Shown here: positions 36,784 through 47,186 of the stretch, piece after piece | Layout: each line of letters begins with the position of its first letter | Numbering within the stretch: position 1 is the first letter of the stretch | NCBI RefSeq assembly: GCF_947503705.1 | Contig: NZ_CANNES010000009.1 | Location: 83,581-147,580 of the forward strand | Length of the DNA: 64,000 nucleotides | From: an uncultured Tateyamaria sp. | GTDB taxonomy: Bacteria > Pseudomonadota > Alphaproteobacteria > Rhodobacterales > Rhodobacteraceae | Direction of reading: 5' to 3' | The notes under the pieces: generated by a model | What the model saw: the letters and a program-made list of their open reading frames with translations, nothing else | What the model was told of the DNA's origin: nothing | The model's database searches: none | Position numbers and translations under genes: made by a program

Positions 36784-38088
36784 TCAAGTTTCGCGCTTGG
36801 CGCGCAGCTTGGCAAAATACTCGACCCGCTTCTTTAAGTCCCGCTCAAAGCCCCGTTCGACCGGCTGGTACAGATCGGGCCGCGCCATCCCGTCAGGGAA
36901 ATAGTTCTGGCCCGAAAACCCATCCTCGGCATCGTGATCATAGGCATAGCCCTTGCCATAGCCCTGATCCTTCATCAGCGATGTCGGCGCGTTCAGGATA
37001 TGTTTGGGCGGCGGCTCTGACCCGGTTTGCTTGGCCGCGCGACGGGCACCCTTGTAAGCATTGTAAACCGCGTTGGATTTGGGCGCGAGGGCGAGGTAGA
37101 CAAGCGCCTGTGCGATGGCCAACTCCCCCTCGGGGCTTCCCAACCGCTCGTACGTTTCCCAAGCCTGCACGCAATAGGCCTGCGCCTGCGGATCGGCCAG
37201 GCCGATATCCTCGACCGCCATACGGGTGATGCGGCGGGCCAGGTATCGCGGGTCCTCGCCCCCCTCCAGCATCCGGGCAAACCAATAAAGGGCCGCATCC
37301 GGGTCAGACCCCCTGACCGATTTGTGCAAGGCCGAAATCAGATTGTAATGCGCATCGCCCGACTTGTCATATTGGGCCGCGCGCCGCATCAAGCGACCCG
37401 AAAGCGCGGCTTGATCCAACGGCGCTTCGACCCTCCAGGCCATTACCTGCTCGATCAGGTTCAAAAGCGCGCGGCCATCGCCATCGGCCATCTCCAACAG
37501 CGCCTCGCGGGCGGCGCCGGTCAGAGGCAAAGGGCGGCCCAACTCCTGCTCGGCCCGCTGGGCGAGCAATTCCAGGTCCTTAAGGTCCAGGCGCTCCAAC
37601 ACCAGCACCTGCGCCCGGCTGAGCACAGCGGCGTTCAGCTCAAAGCTGGGGTTTTCCGTCGTGGCCCCGACCAAAAGGATCGTGCCATCCTCCATATGGG
37701 GCAAGAACCCGTCCTGCTGCGCCTTGTTGAAACGGTGGATTTCGTCAACGAACAGCAATGTGCCTTGCCCGTTCTGGCGCCGGATGCGTGCCGCCTCGAA
37801 TACCTTTTTCAGGTCCGGGACACCGGTGAAGATGGCGCTGATCTGCACAAAATGCAGGTCGGTCTCGTGAGCCAAAAGGCGGGCAATGGTCGTCTTGCCC
37901 ACGCCGGGCGGCCCCCAGAATACCAGCGACCCAAGGGCCCCTGCCGCCAACATGACCGTCAACGGCGCATCGGGGCCCAGCACCTGGCGTTGCCCAATGA
38001 CCTCGCTGAGCCGGGTTGGCCGCAAGCGGTCCGCCAAAGGGCGGTGGCCCGTGTCGGCAGGCGGTTCAGAGGCAAAAAGATCCGCCAT
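36784..38088 (-). CDS. rarA: Replication-associated recombination protein A (AAA+ ATPase)
   Basis: A 434-residue AAA+ protein of the MgsA/RarA/WRNIP1 family acting at stalled replication forks. Visible: LRPTRLSEVIGQ, Walker A WGPPGVGKTTIAR, Walker B LFVDEIHRFNKAQQD, sensor-1 region GATTENPSFELN, and the C-terminal tetramer domain with ARRITRMAVEDIGLADP and HILNAPTSLMKDQGYGKGYAYDHD. ATG 38088 shares one base with the protease stop (TGATG). Long reverse frames overlying it are shadows. Confidence 0.93.
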   Translation of the reverse strand: MADLFASEPPADTGHRPLADRLRPTRLSEVIGQRQVLGPDAPLTVMLAAGALGSLVFWGPPGVGKTTIARLLAHETDLHFVQISAIFTGVPDLKKVFEAARIRRQNGQGTLLFVDEIHRFNKAQQDGFLPHMEDGTILLVGATTENPSFELNAAVLSRAQVLVLERLDLKDLELLAQRAEQELGRPLPLTGAAREALLEMADGDGRALLNLIEQVMAWRVEAPLDQAALSGRLMRRAAQYDKSGDAHYNLISALHKSVRGSDPDAALYWFARMLEGGEDPRYLARRITRMAVEDIGLADPQAQAYCVQAWETYERLGSPEGELAIAQALVYLALAPKSNAVYNAYKGARRAAKQTGSEPPPKHILNAPTSLMKDQGYGKGYAYDHDAEDGFSGQNYFPDGMARPDLYQPVERGFERDLKKRVEYFAKLRAKRET

Positions 38089-39464
38089 CAAAACCGCAAG
38101 ACAACACGGCGCGTACCGCGCAGCAGGCGCACAACACTGCCACGGGACGCGCGTTCAAAGGCCCGCACCGCATCATCCACCGCCGCGATATCGAACCGGT
38201 CAATGCGCTGCAGTACGTCGCCGACACGCAGGCCAGCGCGGCGGCCAATCGCGCCGGTCTGTGTCACCACCACACCCTCGGAAGCCAGCGGCAAGTTCAT
38301 CTCGGCGATCACAGCCGGGTTGATCCCGCTCAGTGCGAGGCCAGGCAGGTTGCCACCCTCCGGCAAGGTCACGGCATTCCGGGCGGGCACTTCGGGCGGC
38401 GGAATCAAGGCCACGGTCAGATCGGCGATCTCCCCATCGCGCAGCCGGGTCATCGTGGTCGTCTCGCCCGCCCGCGCCACGCTCATCCGAAACAGCATTT
38501 CGGCCGGGCTGTTCACCTCTGACCCGTCCACGGACAAGACGACATCGCCCACGGCAAAACCCGCCTCAGCCAAGGGGCTGACCGGATGCAGGCCCGCGAT
38601 GATAATGCCGCCCGACCGGTCACGGCCCAGCATCTCGGCCAGATCAGCGGTGACCGCTTGGCCTGTGGCTCCTGCCCAAGGGCGGACAAAGCGGTCATTT
38701 CCCGCCTGCGCCTGCCGGACAAAGGCGGCCACAAGGTCCGCAGGAATGGCAAAGCCAATGCCGTTGGAACCGCCCGACCGGGTCAGGATCGACGTGTTGA
38801 TGCCGATCAACGTGCCATCCATCCCGATCAACGCCCCGCCCGAGTTGCCCGGGTTGATGGGCGCATCGGTTTGTACAAAATACCCGCGCCCACCCCCATT
38901 GGCGCCACCGGATCGGGCCAGGCCCGACACAATGCCCGACGACACGGTCTGACCCACGCCAAAGGGGTTGCCGATGGCCAGGGCCAATTCGCCGACGTCC
39001 ACGGTTTCACTGTCGCGCAAGCGCAAAAAGGGCAGGTCATCCGCGCCCTCAAGCTGCAAGATCGCCAGATCGCTTTCGCGGTCGCCCAGAAGCACGCGTG
39101 CTGTGAATTCGCGGCGGTCATTCAGGACCACACGAATATCTGTGGCCATGCCCACCACATGGTAATTGGAAACGATAATACCGTCAGAAGACAGGATAAC
39201 GCCCGACCCAAGCGAGTTCTGGACCCGAGGCTCAGGCGCACCAAACCCGTCAAAGAAACGCTCAAAAAATGGATCATCCATAAAAGGCGTGCGGCGGCGG
39301 GATTGGGTGACAACCTTGGCATAGATGTTCACCACGGCAGGCGCTGTTTGGCGCACCAATGGCGCAAAGCTAAGGCTGATCTCGCCCGCACTCTGCGGCA
39401 CGCGGGTTTCGGCCATGGCCGCAAAAGGCAGCAGGCAGATCAAGAGCGTTAAGAGATGTTTCAT
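38088..39464 (-). CDS. Do-type (DegP/DegQ) periplasmic serine protease
   Basis: A 458-residue HtrA protease. The signal peptide is MKHLLTLLICLLPFAAMA. Catalytic triad His102 (SNYHVVG), Asp132 (RESDLAIL) and Ser208 (NPGNSGG) are all present. A first PDZ domain follows near residues 235-320 and a second, C-terminal PDZ region near 370-450 (GLRVGDVLQRI). It handles misfolded envelope proteins. ATG 39464 is right because the longer frame lacks a signal peptide. Its short linker and length suggest DegQ-type, not DegP. Confidence 0.92.
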   Translation of the reverse strand: MKHLLTLLICLLPFAAMAETRVPQSAGEISLSFAPLVRQTAPAVVNIYAKVVTQSRRRTPFMDDPFFERFFDGFGAPEPRVQNSLGSGVILSSDGIIVSNYHVVGMATDIRVVLNDRREFTARVLLGDRESDLAILQLEGADDLPFLRLRDSETVDVGELALAIGNPFGVGQTVSSGIVSGLARSGGANGGGRGYFVQTDAPINPGNSGGALIGMDGTLIGINTSILTRSGGSNGIGFAIPADLVAAFVRQAQAGNDRFVRPWAGATGQAVTADLAEMLGRDRSGGIIIAGLHPVSPLAEAGFAVGDVVLSVDGSEVNSPAEMLFRMSVARAGETTTMTRLRDGEIADLTVALIPPPEVPARNAVTLPEGGNLPGLALSGINPAVIAEMNLPLASEGVVVTQTGAIGRRAGLRVGDVLQRIDRFDIAAVDDAVRAFERASRGSVVRLLRGTRRVVLRF

Positions 39465-39540
39465 TGTTCCAAAAATATGCAAACTCAACGGCTCAAATGC
39501 AAGATGCGGGCGCGGCCTCTGACCCAGCCCAAAACGCAAA

Positions 39541-39563
39541 AACCCCCGCCAAGGCAGGGGTTT
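39541..39563 (-). terminator. Rho-independent terminator after rplQ
   Basis: On the minus strand a hairpin AAACCCC-TGCC paired with GGCG-GGGGTTT runs into a T-rich tail (TTTTTGCGTTTT), 24 nt after the rplQ stop codon. It ends the ribosomal/rpoA operon before the protease gene. Confidence 0.75.
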
Positions 39564-39586
39564 CACGCGCAACGAACGGTCGTCGC

Positions 39587-40006
39587 TTACTCTTCTGCGG
39601 CCTCTTCGGCAGCAACGCGGGCCTTGTCAGCGGCGCCTTTGGCGTCGCGGTCGCGGTCCACAAATTCGATGATCGCCATGGGCGCCATGTCGCCATAGCG
39701 GAAGCCCGCCTTGAGAACGCGAACGTAACCACCCTGACGGTCGGCATAGCGGGGGCCGAGGACGTCAAACAGTTTGGCGACGTATTGCTCCTCTTTCAGC
39801 TTGGACGCGGCCTGACGACGGGCGTGCAGGTCGCCGCGTTTGGCCAGCGTGATCATCTTTTCGATGATCGGGCGCAATTCCTTGGCCTTGGGCAAAGTTG
39901 TCTTGATCTGCTCATGTTCGATGAGCGAGCCGGCCATGTTGCTGAACAACGCCTTGCGGTGCTCATGTGTCCGGTTCAGGCGGCGGTAACCACGTGCGTG
40001 ACGCAT
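39587..40006 (-). CDS. rplQ: 50S ribosomal protein L17
   Basis: A 139-residue L17: [20 protein letters not shown], then [29 protein letters not shown]. The C-terminus has an acidic/alanine-rich tail ([14 protein letters not shown]). Last gene of the alpha operon, 196 nt downstream of rpoA, a wider gap than usual with no gene in it. Confidence 0.97.
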   Translation of the reverse strand: MRHARGYRRLNRTHEHRKALFSNMAGSLIEHEQIKTTLPKAKELRPIIEKMITLAKRGDLHARRQAASKLKEEQYVAKLFDVLGPRYADRQGGYVRVLKAGFRYGDMAPMAIIEFVDRDRDAKGAADKARVAAEEAAEE

Positions 40007-40202
40007 TTTCTAGTCTCCAATTTGGTGCCCTCTACGGGCGGTTTTGCTTTGTCTGGCCCGCGATGCGTGTCTTGGGCTCTCCTTGGGGTCAGCGTTTTCG
40101 GAACGAAAGCGCGTAACCCGGATATTGTCCGCCCGAGGGCGGGCAATGAAAGGGTCATGGACCCGGTCGTTGTCGGATGGGCGTGGTCGCCCACCCGAGG
40201 GC

Positions 40203-41219
40203 TTAGAAGTTGTCTTCGAACTTCTTGGCCAAGTCTTCGATGTTGTCCGGCGGCCAGTCCTCGACATCCATGCCAAGGTGCAGACCCATGCCCGACAGCA
40301 CTTCCTTGATCTCGTTCAAGGATTTGCGGCCAAAGTTCGGCGTGCGCAGCATTTCGGCTTCGGTCTTCTGGATCAGATCGCCAATATACACGATATTGTC
40401 GTTCTTCAGGCAGTTGGCCGAACGGACAGACAGTTCCAGCTCGTCCACTTTCTTCAGCAGAAGCGGGTTGAACTCGAGACCATCGTCATCGTCCTGACGG
40501 CTGGCAGACTCCGGCTCGTCAAAGTTGACGAAGATGCCCAGTTGGTCCTGCAGGATGCGTGCGGCAAAGGCCACGGCGTCGTCCGGCGTGATGGAGCCAT
40601 CGGTTTCGACCTTCATGGTCAGCTTGTCATAGTCCAGCACCTGGCCCTCACGGGTGGGTTGAACGTCATAGCTGACCTTCTTGACGGGCGAATAGATCGC
40701 ATCGATTGGGATCAGACCGATGGGCGCATCTTCGGGCTTGTTCTTATCCGCAGACACATAGCCTTTGCCGGTGTTGACGGTCAGTTCCATGTAGACGTCC
40801 GCACCATCGTCAAGGTGACAGATGACGTGATCGCGGTTCAGGATCTCGATGCCCGCGCTCTCCGAAATGTCGCCCGCCGTCACAACGCCCGGACCTTTGG
40901 CAGAGATCGACAGGCGCTTGGGCCCTTCGACTTCCATCCGCAGGGAAACGCCCTTTAGGTTCAGGATGATGTCGGTCACGTCCTCACGGACACCCGCAAC
41001 GCTGGAAAACTCGTGCAGCACGTTGTCGATTTGCACCGACGAGATGGCCGCACCCTGCAGCGAGCTCATCAGCACGCGGCGCAGAGCATTGCCCATGGTG
41101 AGGCCAAAGCCACGCTCCAGCGGTTCGGCGATCACGGTCGCCTGGCGCGCAGGCTCGTTGCCCGGTTTTACGTCAAGCTGCTGTGGCTTGATCAGTTCGG
41201 CCCAGTTCTTGTGGATCAT
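40203..41219 (-). CDS. rpoA: DNA-directed RNA polymerase alpha subunit
   Basis: A 338-residue alpha subunit. The NTD (about 1-230) shows [26 protein letters not shown], and the CTD (about 255-338) shows [47 protein letters not shown], which contacts UP elements and activators. It nucleates RNAP assembly and follows rpsK, with an intra-operon hairpin between them. Confidence 0.98.
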   Translation of the reverse strand: MIHKNWAELIKPQQLDVKPGNEPARQATVIAEPLERGFGLTMGNALRRVLMSSLQGAAISSVQIDNVLHEFSSVAGVREDVTDIILNLKGVSLRMEVEGPKRLSISAKGPGVVTAGDISESAGIEILNRDHVICHLDDGADVYMELTVNTGKGYVSADKNKPEDAPIGLIPIDAIYSPVKKVSYDVQPTREGQVLDYDKLTMKVETDGSITPDDAVAFAARILQDQLGIFVNFDEPESASRQDDDDGLEFNPLLLKKVDELELSVRSANCLKNDNIVYIGDLIQKTEAEMLRTPNFGRKSLNEIKEVLSGMGLHLGMDVEDWPPDNIEDLAKKFEDNF

Positions 41220-41288
41220 GGTCCCTCCATTCTTGTCTGCGCGCCATGTCCTAACGCGCCGACTCCCGAGGTTTCAAAAAAGCAGAGT

Positions 41289-41313
41289 GGGGCCGTGCAA
41301 ACCACGCGGCCCC
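41289..41313 (-). other. Intra-operon hairpin between rpsK and rpoA
   Basis: GGGGCCG (41289-41295) pairs with CGGCCCC (41307-41313) just past the rpsK stop. No T-tract follows; it may limit 3' exonuclease decay or tune rpoA level. Confidence 0.45.
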
Positions 41314-41332
41314 AAACGTTGTAAAATCAGGC

Positions 41333-41722
41333 TTAGACCCGGCGGCGCTTGGGTGGGCGGCAGCCGTTGTGGGCAATCGGCGTCACGTCGCGGATCGACG
41401 TGATGTTGAAGCCAACAGCTGCCAGCGCGCGCAGCGCAGATTCGCGACCGGAGCCAGGACCCTGCACTTCGACCTCGATGGTCTTCACGCCGTGTTCCTG
41501 TGCCTTCTTACCCGCATCTTCCGCAGCCATCTGAGCGGCATAAGGTGTGGATTTCCGCGACCCTTTGAAGCCCATGGTGCCAGCAGACGACCAGGAAATG
41601 GCGTTGCCCTGCACATCCGAGATCAGGATCTTGGTGTTGTTGAACGAAGAATTCACGTGGGCAACGCCCGCTGCGATATTCTTGGAGACCTTGCGCTTGG
41701 TGCGCCGTGTATCACGTGCCAT
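41333..41722 (-). CDS. rpsK: 30S ribosomal protein S11
   Basis: A 129-residue S11 with [38 protein letters not shown] and the C-terminal [18 protein letters not shown]. Platform protein of the small subunit. Second gene of the alpha unit, 15 nt after rpsM. Confidence 0.98.
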   Translation of the reverse strand: MARDTRRTKRKVSKNIAAGVAHVNSSFNNTKILISDVQGNAISWSSAGTMGFKGSRKSTPYAAQMAAEDAGKKAQEHGVKTIEVEVQGPGSGRESALRALAAVGFNITSIRDVTPIAHNGCRPPKRRRV

Positions 41723-41737
41723 TGATGCAGCCCTCCC

Positions 41738-42115
41738 TTATTTCTTCTTACCGGCAATGGCCTTTGCGGGGCCTTTGCGGGTGCGAGCGTTGGTGTGTGT
41801 GCGCTGACCACGGACGGGCAGATTGCGACGGTGGCGCAGGCCACGGTAGCAGCCCAGATCCATCAGGCGCTTGATGTTCATCTGCGTTTCACGACGCAGG
41901 TCACCTTCGACGGTGAAGTTTTCGTCGATATGCTCGCGGATTTTCAGAACTTCGGCGTCAGACAGCTCATTCACCCGGCGGGTGAAGTCGATGCCGACAG
42001 CTTCGCAGATCTGTTGAGCGGAAGAGGTGCCGATGCCTGTGATGTAAGTCAGTGCAATCGGAACCCGTTTGGCTGTGGGGATGTTGACCCCTGCAATACG
42101 TGCCACGTGAGGCAT
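41738..42115 (-). CDS. rpsM: 30S ribosomal protein S13
   Basis: A 125-residue S13: [25 protein letters not shown] and the C-terminal [28 protein letters not shown] 42115 (MPHVARIAG) is used; the longer frame adds residues not found in S13. Here it follows the DUF4760 gene rather than secY-adk directly, so its promoter probably lies in 42116-42277. Confidence 0.97.
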   Translation of the reverse strand: MPHVARIAGVNIPTAKRVPIALTYITGIGTSSAQQICEAVGIDFTRRVNELSDAEVLKIREHIDENFTVEGDLRRETQMNIKRLMDLGCYRGLRHRRNLPVRGQRTHTNARTRKGPAKAIAGKKK

Positions 42116-42277
42116 TCCTTTTCGTTGCGAGCCCGTGATGCCAGGCCCTTTTTTCACAACATAAGGCCCAAGGATTTTGCCCCCGGGCCTGCCGCTGATC
42201 AGGTGATCCGACGGGACGCGTTCCCGTCTTTGATTCTCGCTAGAGATGGCGTGAGATAGGCCTTGTTCCGTTGGAGG

Positions 42278-42868
42278 TCAAGTGGCCTTGTTCGGGCCAC
42301 GCAGGGCCCCCTTTTGCTCGCGCCTGATCTGCGCTTCCCACTTGGCCGCCAGCGTCTCGAATTCGCTGAACGCTTTGTTGGCGGGCACCTCGGTGCCGCT
42401 GTCCGGGGTGGGGGTTCGGATATGTGTGACAAAATCCGCGGCCGCGTGCCAGTCGCGCACCACGGTCGAGCGCATGAAATCGCCATACACCCCTTCATCA
42501 AGGATACCCTTGCGGATGCCAATCGCCATCAATTCATAGTGGTTGAGATAGGCGATCACCTTGCGGCGTTGTTCCAACAACTGCGGATTGGTCACCGACT
42601 TCAGTTGCTCGAACCCGCCATCATCTTTGCGCACATCCGTAAACGCCTTGTAGAGCGATTGGTAATGCTCAGTCGTCTCGGATCGTTCAATCAGGTCCAG
42701 CGTGGCGCGTTTGCGCGCGATTTCCTTGTTCGACCTGATCGAAGTGATGGAAATGATCGCAGCGGCACAGGCCGACAGCGCGATGACCAAAGGAGAGACC
42801 CACCAGAACGAATTAGAGGCCGCACATATCACAAGTGCAGCCTCTGCAAATTCTTGGCATTCGGACAT
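42278..42868 (-). CDS. DUF4760 family membrane-anchored protein
   Basis: A 196-residue protein of unknown function. The N-terminus carries one hydrophobic helix (WVSPLVIALSACAAAIISIT, about residues 23-42), followed by a cytoplasmic or periplasmic helical domain with KRATLDLIERSETTEHYQSLYKAF and YLNHYELMAIGIRKGILDE, which match the DUF4760 pattern known to me. It sits between adk and rpsM within the ribosomal super-operon, where most bacteria have no gene. No ribosomal link is visible. Start could be at a slightly downstream Met; flanking sequence is more AT-rich. Confidence 0.72.
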   Translation of the reverse strand: MSECQEFAEAALVICAASNSFWWVSPLVIALSACAAAIISITSIRSNKEIARKRATLDLIERSETTEHYQSLYKAFTDVRKDDGGFEQLKSVTNPQLLEQRRKVIAYLNHYELMAIGIRKGILDEGVYGDFMRSTVVRDWHAAADFVTHIRTPTPDSGTEVPANKAFSEFETLAAKWEAQIRREQKGALRGPNKAT

Positions 42869-42966
42869 TAAGATTAGTCCCGGTATCCTTCACGAAGCAT
42901 CTGAAGTCTCCTCTGCTACACCGTTAATGTAGGTATGAACGGGTAAAAAAACAACTAATTTACGGT

Positions 42967-43614
42967 TCAGGCGCTCAAGACATCCGCAATGGCGATCTTC
43001 ACGCCGTTAATCTCGCCCAGACCATCAACCTTGGTCAACTGGCCCTTGGCATAGTAATACCCGATCAGCGGCGAGGTCTTCTTGTAATATTCCATCAGGC
43101 GGGTCTTGAGGCTTTCCTCATTGTCGTCCGCCCGGCGCTTGAACTGGTTCTCGGCGCCGCAATTGGTGCATTTGCCGTCCGCAGGGATCGGTTTGGTGTT
43201 GTCGTTGTAAACTTCGCCGCACGCGCCACAGGTCGAGCGGGCCACGATGCGGGCAACCAGCGCCTCATCATCGACTTCCATCTCGATCACCGCATCCAGG
43301 GTCTCGCCCTGCTCAGCCAAAAGCGCATTCAGCGCATCGGCCTGGGCCAGTGTCCGGGGGAAGCCGTCAAAGATGAAACCGCTCGCTTTTACGGTCTCTA
43401 GCTGTTCGCGGATGAGGCCGATCACGATCTCGTCTGTCACCAACGCACCGCGCGCCATGACGTCGGCGACAACCTTGCCCATCTCCGTGCCGCTGTCTTT
43501 GGCCGCGCGCAACATGTCGCCGGTCGAGAGTTGCACCATGCCGCGTTCCTCAACGAGAAAGCGCGCTTGGGTTCCCTTGCCCGCACCAGGCGGGCCAAGC
43601 AGGATAATGTTCAT
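42967..43614 (-). CDS. adk: Adenylate kinase
   Basis: A 215-residue nucleotide kinase converting AMP + ATP to 2 ADP. The P-loop is [13 protein letters not shown], then [21 protein letters not shown] and the LID region. The LID contains four cysteines (CGACG ... CTNCG), as in zinc-binding adenylate kinases of Gram-positive type. Follows secY by 26 nt. Confidence 0.96.
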   Translation of the reverse strand: MNIILLGPPGAGKGTQARFLVEERGMVQLSTGDMLRAAKDSGTEMGKVVADVMARGALVTDEIVIGLIREQLETVKASGFIFDGFPRTLAQADALNALLAEQGETLDAVIEMEVDDEALVARIVARSTCGACGEVYNDNTKPIPADGKCTNCGAENQFKRRADDNEESLKTRLMEYYKKTSPLIGYYYAKGQLTKVDGLGEINGVKIAIADVLSA

Positions 43615-43640
43615 CTGGTGTCCCTCCCCCCAGGATGCGC

Positions 43641-45005
43641 TCAGCGGCGCACCGGGCTCCGTTTTTTGCGGCCTTTTGACCCTTTGCCACGCAGCTGCGA
43701 TTTCTCGATCAGCCCTTCATATTGATGGGCCAGCAGGTGGCTTTGCGCTTGCTGGATCGTGTCCATGGTGACCGACACAACAATCAGGACGGACGTGCCG
43801 CCGAAATAGAACGGAATGGCGAATTGACCGCGCAGAATTTCCGGCAGCAAGCAGACCAGCGCCAGATAACCCGAGCCCAGAACCAGCACGCGGTTGACCA
43901 CATATTCCAGATATTCGGCCGTCTTCTTGCCCGGGCGAATACCGGGGACAAAGCCGTTCTGGTTCTTGAGGTTGTCCGCCACATCATCAGGCTTAAAGCT
44001 GACGTTGAAGGTGTAGAAATAGGCAAAGAACACGATCATCACGACAAAGAACGCCAGGTACAGCGGCTGCCCGGGGCCAAAGTTGGCCAAAAGCCAGCTC
44101 ATGATCGGGTTGGTCGAGTTACCCGAGAAGGTGCTGATGGTGATCGGCAACAGCAGCAGGGACGAGGCAAAAATCGCAGGGATAACGCCTGCTGGGTTGA
44201 CCTTGACGGGCAAGTGGCTGGAGCCGCCGTCATAGACCTTCATGCCCACCTGACGACGGGGATACTGGATGTGAATCTTGCGCAGGGCGCGTTCCATGAA
44301 CACCACGAATGTGATGGTGACGATGACCATGACGAGCACGCCGATGATAACCGCAGGGCTGATGGCACCAGACCGGCCAGAGGCAAAGAATTGCGCGATG
44401 GCGGCGGGGACCTCGGCGATGATACCGACAAAGATGATCAGCGAAATGCCGTTGCCGATGCCGCGTGCGGTGATCTGTTCACCCAACCACATCAGGAACA
44501 TGGTGCCGCCCACGAGGGTGATCAGGCAGGACATGCGGAAGAACATGCCGGGATCGGTGACCAAATCACCCGATTCCAGCGATACGGCAAGGCCATATGC
44601 CTGCAAGGTGGCCAGCGCCACGGTGCCGTAACGGGTGTATTGGTTAATCTTCTTGCGGCCCTGCTCGCCCTCTTTCTTCAATTGTTCCAGCTTGGGAACC
44701 ATCGAAGTCATCAGCTGCACAATAATCGAGGCCGAGATGTAAGGCATGATGCCAAGGGCAAAGATGCCCATGCGGCCCAACGCGCCGCCGGTGAACATGC
44801 TGACCATGCCGCCGATGCCTTGGCCCGCGCTCTCCATGAACTCCCGCAGGGCTGCGCCATCAATGCCGGGCACGGGAATAAACGTGCCCAAACGATAAAC
44901 GATCAGCAAACCAAGGGTGAACAGGATGCGATTGCGCAGGTCAGTGGCCTTGCCCAGAGCGCTCCAGCTCGTGTTGGCGGCCATATTCTCGACAGCAGAT
45001 ACCAT
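43641..45005 (-). CDS. secY: Preprotein translocase subunit SecY
   Basis: A 454-residue, ten-helix channel protein of the Sec translocon. Conserved stretches: [54 protein letters not shown] and [24 protein letters not shown] 45005 gives [11 protein letters not shown], the alphaproteobacterial N-terminus. Downstream of rplO as usual; adk follows. Confidence 0.97.
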   Translation of the reverse strand: MVSAVENMAANTSWSALGKATDLRNRILFTLGLLIVYRLGTFIPVPGIDGAALREFMESAGQGIGGMVSMFTGGALGRMGIFALGIMPYISASIIVQLMTSMVPKLEQLKKEGEQGRKKINQYTRYGTVALATLQAYGLAVSLESGDLVTDPGMFFRMSCLITLVGGTMFLMWLGEQITARGIGNGISLIIFVGIIAEVPAAIAQFFASGRSGAISPAVIIGVLVMVIVTITFVVFMERALRKIHIQYPRRQVGMKVYDGGSSHLPVKVNPAGVIPAIFASSLLLLPITISTFSGNSTNPIMSWLLANFGPGQPLYLAFFVVMIVFFAYFYTFNVSFKPDDVADNLKNQNGFVPGIRPGKKTAEYLEYVVNRVLVLGSGYLALVCLLPEILRGQFAIPFYFGGTSVLIVVSVTMDTIQQAQSHLLAHQYEGLIEKSQLRGKGSKGRKKRSPVRR

Positions 45006-45120
45006 GCGGGCGATGTCCTTTGGCAAAACGCCGCCCAAACCGTTCTCCGGCAGGCGGCGCTATGGAAAACTCAAGCCTATGTAAGCCGCAAGAGCGCGGC
45101 TCACAAGGCGTGTTTACGGC

Positions 45121-45591
45121 TTACTCGGCGGCTGCGGCTGCAACGGCCAGAGTGCCACCGGCTTTTTCGACCGCTTCTACTGCGGATTTCGAAGCGCCAG
45201 TCACGTGCAGATCAACTTTGCTTGTGATCTCGCCTTTGGCCAGAACACGCACACCGTCTTTCTTGCGGCGGACAACGCCGCAAGCGATCAGCGCATCTTC
45301 GGTGATGGCTTGACCGGCATCCAGCTTGCCTGCGTCGATGAATTTCTGGATCAGGCCCAGGTTGATCACGGCGAATGCCTTGCGGTTGGGCTTGTTAAAG
45401 CCGCGCTTGGGCAGACGTTGGTACAAAGGCATTTGGCCGCCTTCGTAACCGTTGATGGCCACACCAGAACGGGATTTCTGACCTTTGATACCACGGCCAC
45501 CCATCTTACCGGTGCCGGAGCCTGGGCCGCGGCCCACGCGTTTGCGGGGTTTGGTTGCGCCGGGATTGTCGCGCAGTTCATTAAGTTTCAT
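45121..45591 (-). CDS. rplO: 50S ribosomal protein L15
   Basis: A 156-residue L15 with [34 protein letters not shown] and GFEGGQ-like [21 protein letters not shown] 45591 fits; the longer frame is a shadow. It normally follows rpmD, but here three non-ribosomal genes separate them, so this gene starts a new transcript from 45592-45970. Confidence 0.97.
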   Translation of the reverse strand: MKLNELRDNPGATKPRKRVGRGPGSGTGKMGGRGIKGQKSRSGVAINGYEGGQMPLYQRLPKRGFNKPNRKAFAVINLGLIQKFIDAGKLDAGQAITEDALIACGVVRRKKDGVRVLAKGEITSKVDLHVTGASKSAVEAVEKAGGTLAVAAAAAE

Positions 45592-45970
45592 GTCGCTTCT
45601 CCTTGCCGGAAGCACCCCCGAAGCGGAAATGGGTGAACACGGCGTTTCTTGATTTTGATTCTCCGCGGCGCAGAACGCCACCGGGGGCGTATAGACGGGT
45701 CAGACCAACAGCGCAACACTCTGGATCACTGCGCCAGACGCGGCAGTTCGCGCGCGGCCAAAGCCCAATCCCGTGACGGTGAAACCAGCCTTTCGGAAAA
45801 ATGCGATTCAGAAAGCGCACACAAAATGACCAATACGCCCCTCAAACCGCACAAATTTTAATCTTTTCATGACCGCCTAAAATCATAGCGTCCAGATTCC
45901 AACTTGCCTCTTTTTATTGCAACCCAACCCCGCTTTGTGTCTCGCAGGATTTTTTCGGGAGGGATCAATC
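45592..45970. other. Divergent promoter region between rplO and amtB
   Basis: About 379 bases with no supportable gene. It must hold a leftward promoter for rplO-secY-adk and a rightward one for the ammonium transporter. GGGAGGG is the ribosome-binding site of amtB at 45958-45964. I saw no convincing sigma-54 element. Confidence 0.5.
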
Positions 45971-47152
45971 ATGGTCGGAGCAGACACAGCTTGGATTATC
46001 GTCGCAACAGCGCTGGTGCTGTTGATGACATTGCCGGGGCTTGCACTTTTCTACGGGGGCCTTGTGCGCTCGCGCAATGTGCTGAGCGTTTTCATGCATT
46101 GTTACGCCATCGCATGCCTGATGAGCGTGCTGTGGTTGGTGGCGGGATATTCCATCGCCTTCGGGCCGGGGACATCAGGTTATTGGGGCGGGCTGGACAA
46201 GATGTTCCTGGACGGCGTCGATGCCGACAGTCTGGCAGGCACACTGCCCGAAGTCCTCTTTTTTGCCTTTCAGATGACGTTCGCCATCATCACCCCTGCC
46301 CTGATCGTCGGTGCCTATGTGGAACGGGTCAGCTTTGGCTTTGTCCTCCTGTTCTCAGGGCTCTGGATGTTGCTGTGCTATGCGCCAGTGGTGCATTGGG
46401 TCTGGGGCGGCGGGTTTCTCGCCGATGGCGGCATCTTTGGCGAAACAGGCCTCAAGGACTTTGCGGGTGGCGTTGTGGTGCACGAAACAGCAGGCATCGC
46501 GGCCCTCGTGCTGGCCGTCATGCTTGGGCCACGGCGCGACACGTCAAAACCACCGCACAACCCAGGCTATGTTATGATCGGCGCGGCCCTTCTGTGGGTG
46601 GGTTGGTTCGGTTTCAACGGCGGGTCGCAACTGGCCGCCGATGGCGGTGCCGCAATGGCGCTGACCGTCACGCATATTTCGGCGGCGACCGCTTCGCTCA
46701 CCTGGGCACTGTGGGAGAAAATCCGCTACGGCAAGGCGTCCCTCGTGGGCATCGTCACAGGCACCATCGCCGGGTTGGCCTCGATCACCCCGGCTTCGGG
46801 CTTTGTCGGCCCGGTCGAGGCGCTGATCATCGGCGGTATAGCGGGCATCCTGTGTCAGGAAGCGGTGCGACTGATCCGAAACGTGCTGTCCATCGATGAC
46901 ACGCTCGATGTCTTCGCCGTACACGGCGTCGGCGGCATCTTTGGCACGCTGATGATCGCGATCTTTGGCGCGGGCAGCTTTGCGGCGCAAGCGGGTAGCC
47001 TGATCATCGTCGGTGTGTTTTCGGTGATCGTGACGATCATCATCGCAATGATCTGCAAGGCACTGGTCGGCCTGCGTGTCAGCGACGAGATCGAGCAAGA
47101 GGGGCTTGACCTTGCCGTCCATGGCGAACGGGCCTACGACCACACGTCGTAA
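45971..47152 (+). CDS. amtB: Ammonium transporter (Amt family)
   Basis: A 393-residue ammonium channel with about eleven helices. Conserved segments: LALFYGGLVRSRNVLS, LSVFMHCYAIACLMS, GGVVVHETAGIAALVLAVMLGPRRD (first of the twin His) and VFAVHGVGGIFGTLM (second His). ATG 45971, preceded by GGGAGGG, is right; the longer frame adds a poor N-terminus. No glnK/glnB is adjacent, unlike common amtB operons. It interrupts the rpmD-rplO junction. Confidence 0.94.
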   Translation: MVGADTAWIIVATALVLLMTLPGLALFYGGLVRSRNVLSVFMHCYAIACLMSVLWLVAGYSIAFGPGTSGYWGGLDKMFLDGVDADSLAGTLPEVLFFAFQMTFAIITPALIVGAYVERVSFGFVLLFSGLWMLLCYAPVVHWVWGGGFLADGGIFGETGLKDFAGGVVVHETAGIAALVLAVMLGPRRDTSKPPHNPGYVMIGAALLWVGWFGFNGGSQLAADGGAAMALTVTHISAATASLTWALWEKIRYGKASLVGIVTGTIAGLASITPASGFVGPVEALIIGGIAGILCQEAVRLIRNVLSIDDTLDVFAVHGVGGIFGTLMIAIFGAGSFAAQAGSLIIVGVFSVIVTIIIAMICKALVGLRVSDEIEQEGLDLAVHGERAYDHTS

Positions 47153-47158
47153 AACCAC

Positions 47159-47186
47159 AGCGTCCCGACTTTAGGGTCGGGGCGCT
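47159..47186. terminator. Convergent hairpin between amtB and the isomerase gene
   Basis: An 11-bp stem (47159-47169 with 47176-47186, one G-U pair) and 6-nt loop lie between the stops of two convergent genes. It is probably a bidirectional transcript end. Confidence 0.7.

Noticed and set aside
37027..38952. 641-residue open frame opposite rarA and the protease
   Set aside because: Antisense to two complete, recognisable genes; low-complexity composition and no known domain.
43722..45227. 501-residue open frame opposite secY
   Set aside because: Antisense shadow of SecY; translation dominated by Asp/His/Gln with no motif.
45880..45970. Sigma-54 (NtrC-type) promoter before amtB
   Set aside because: A TTGCA occurs, but no GG-containing -24 element is found at the right distance.
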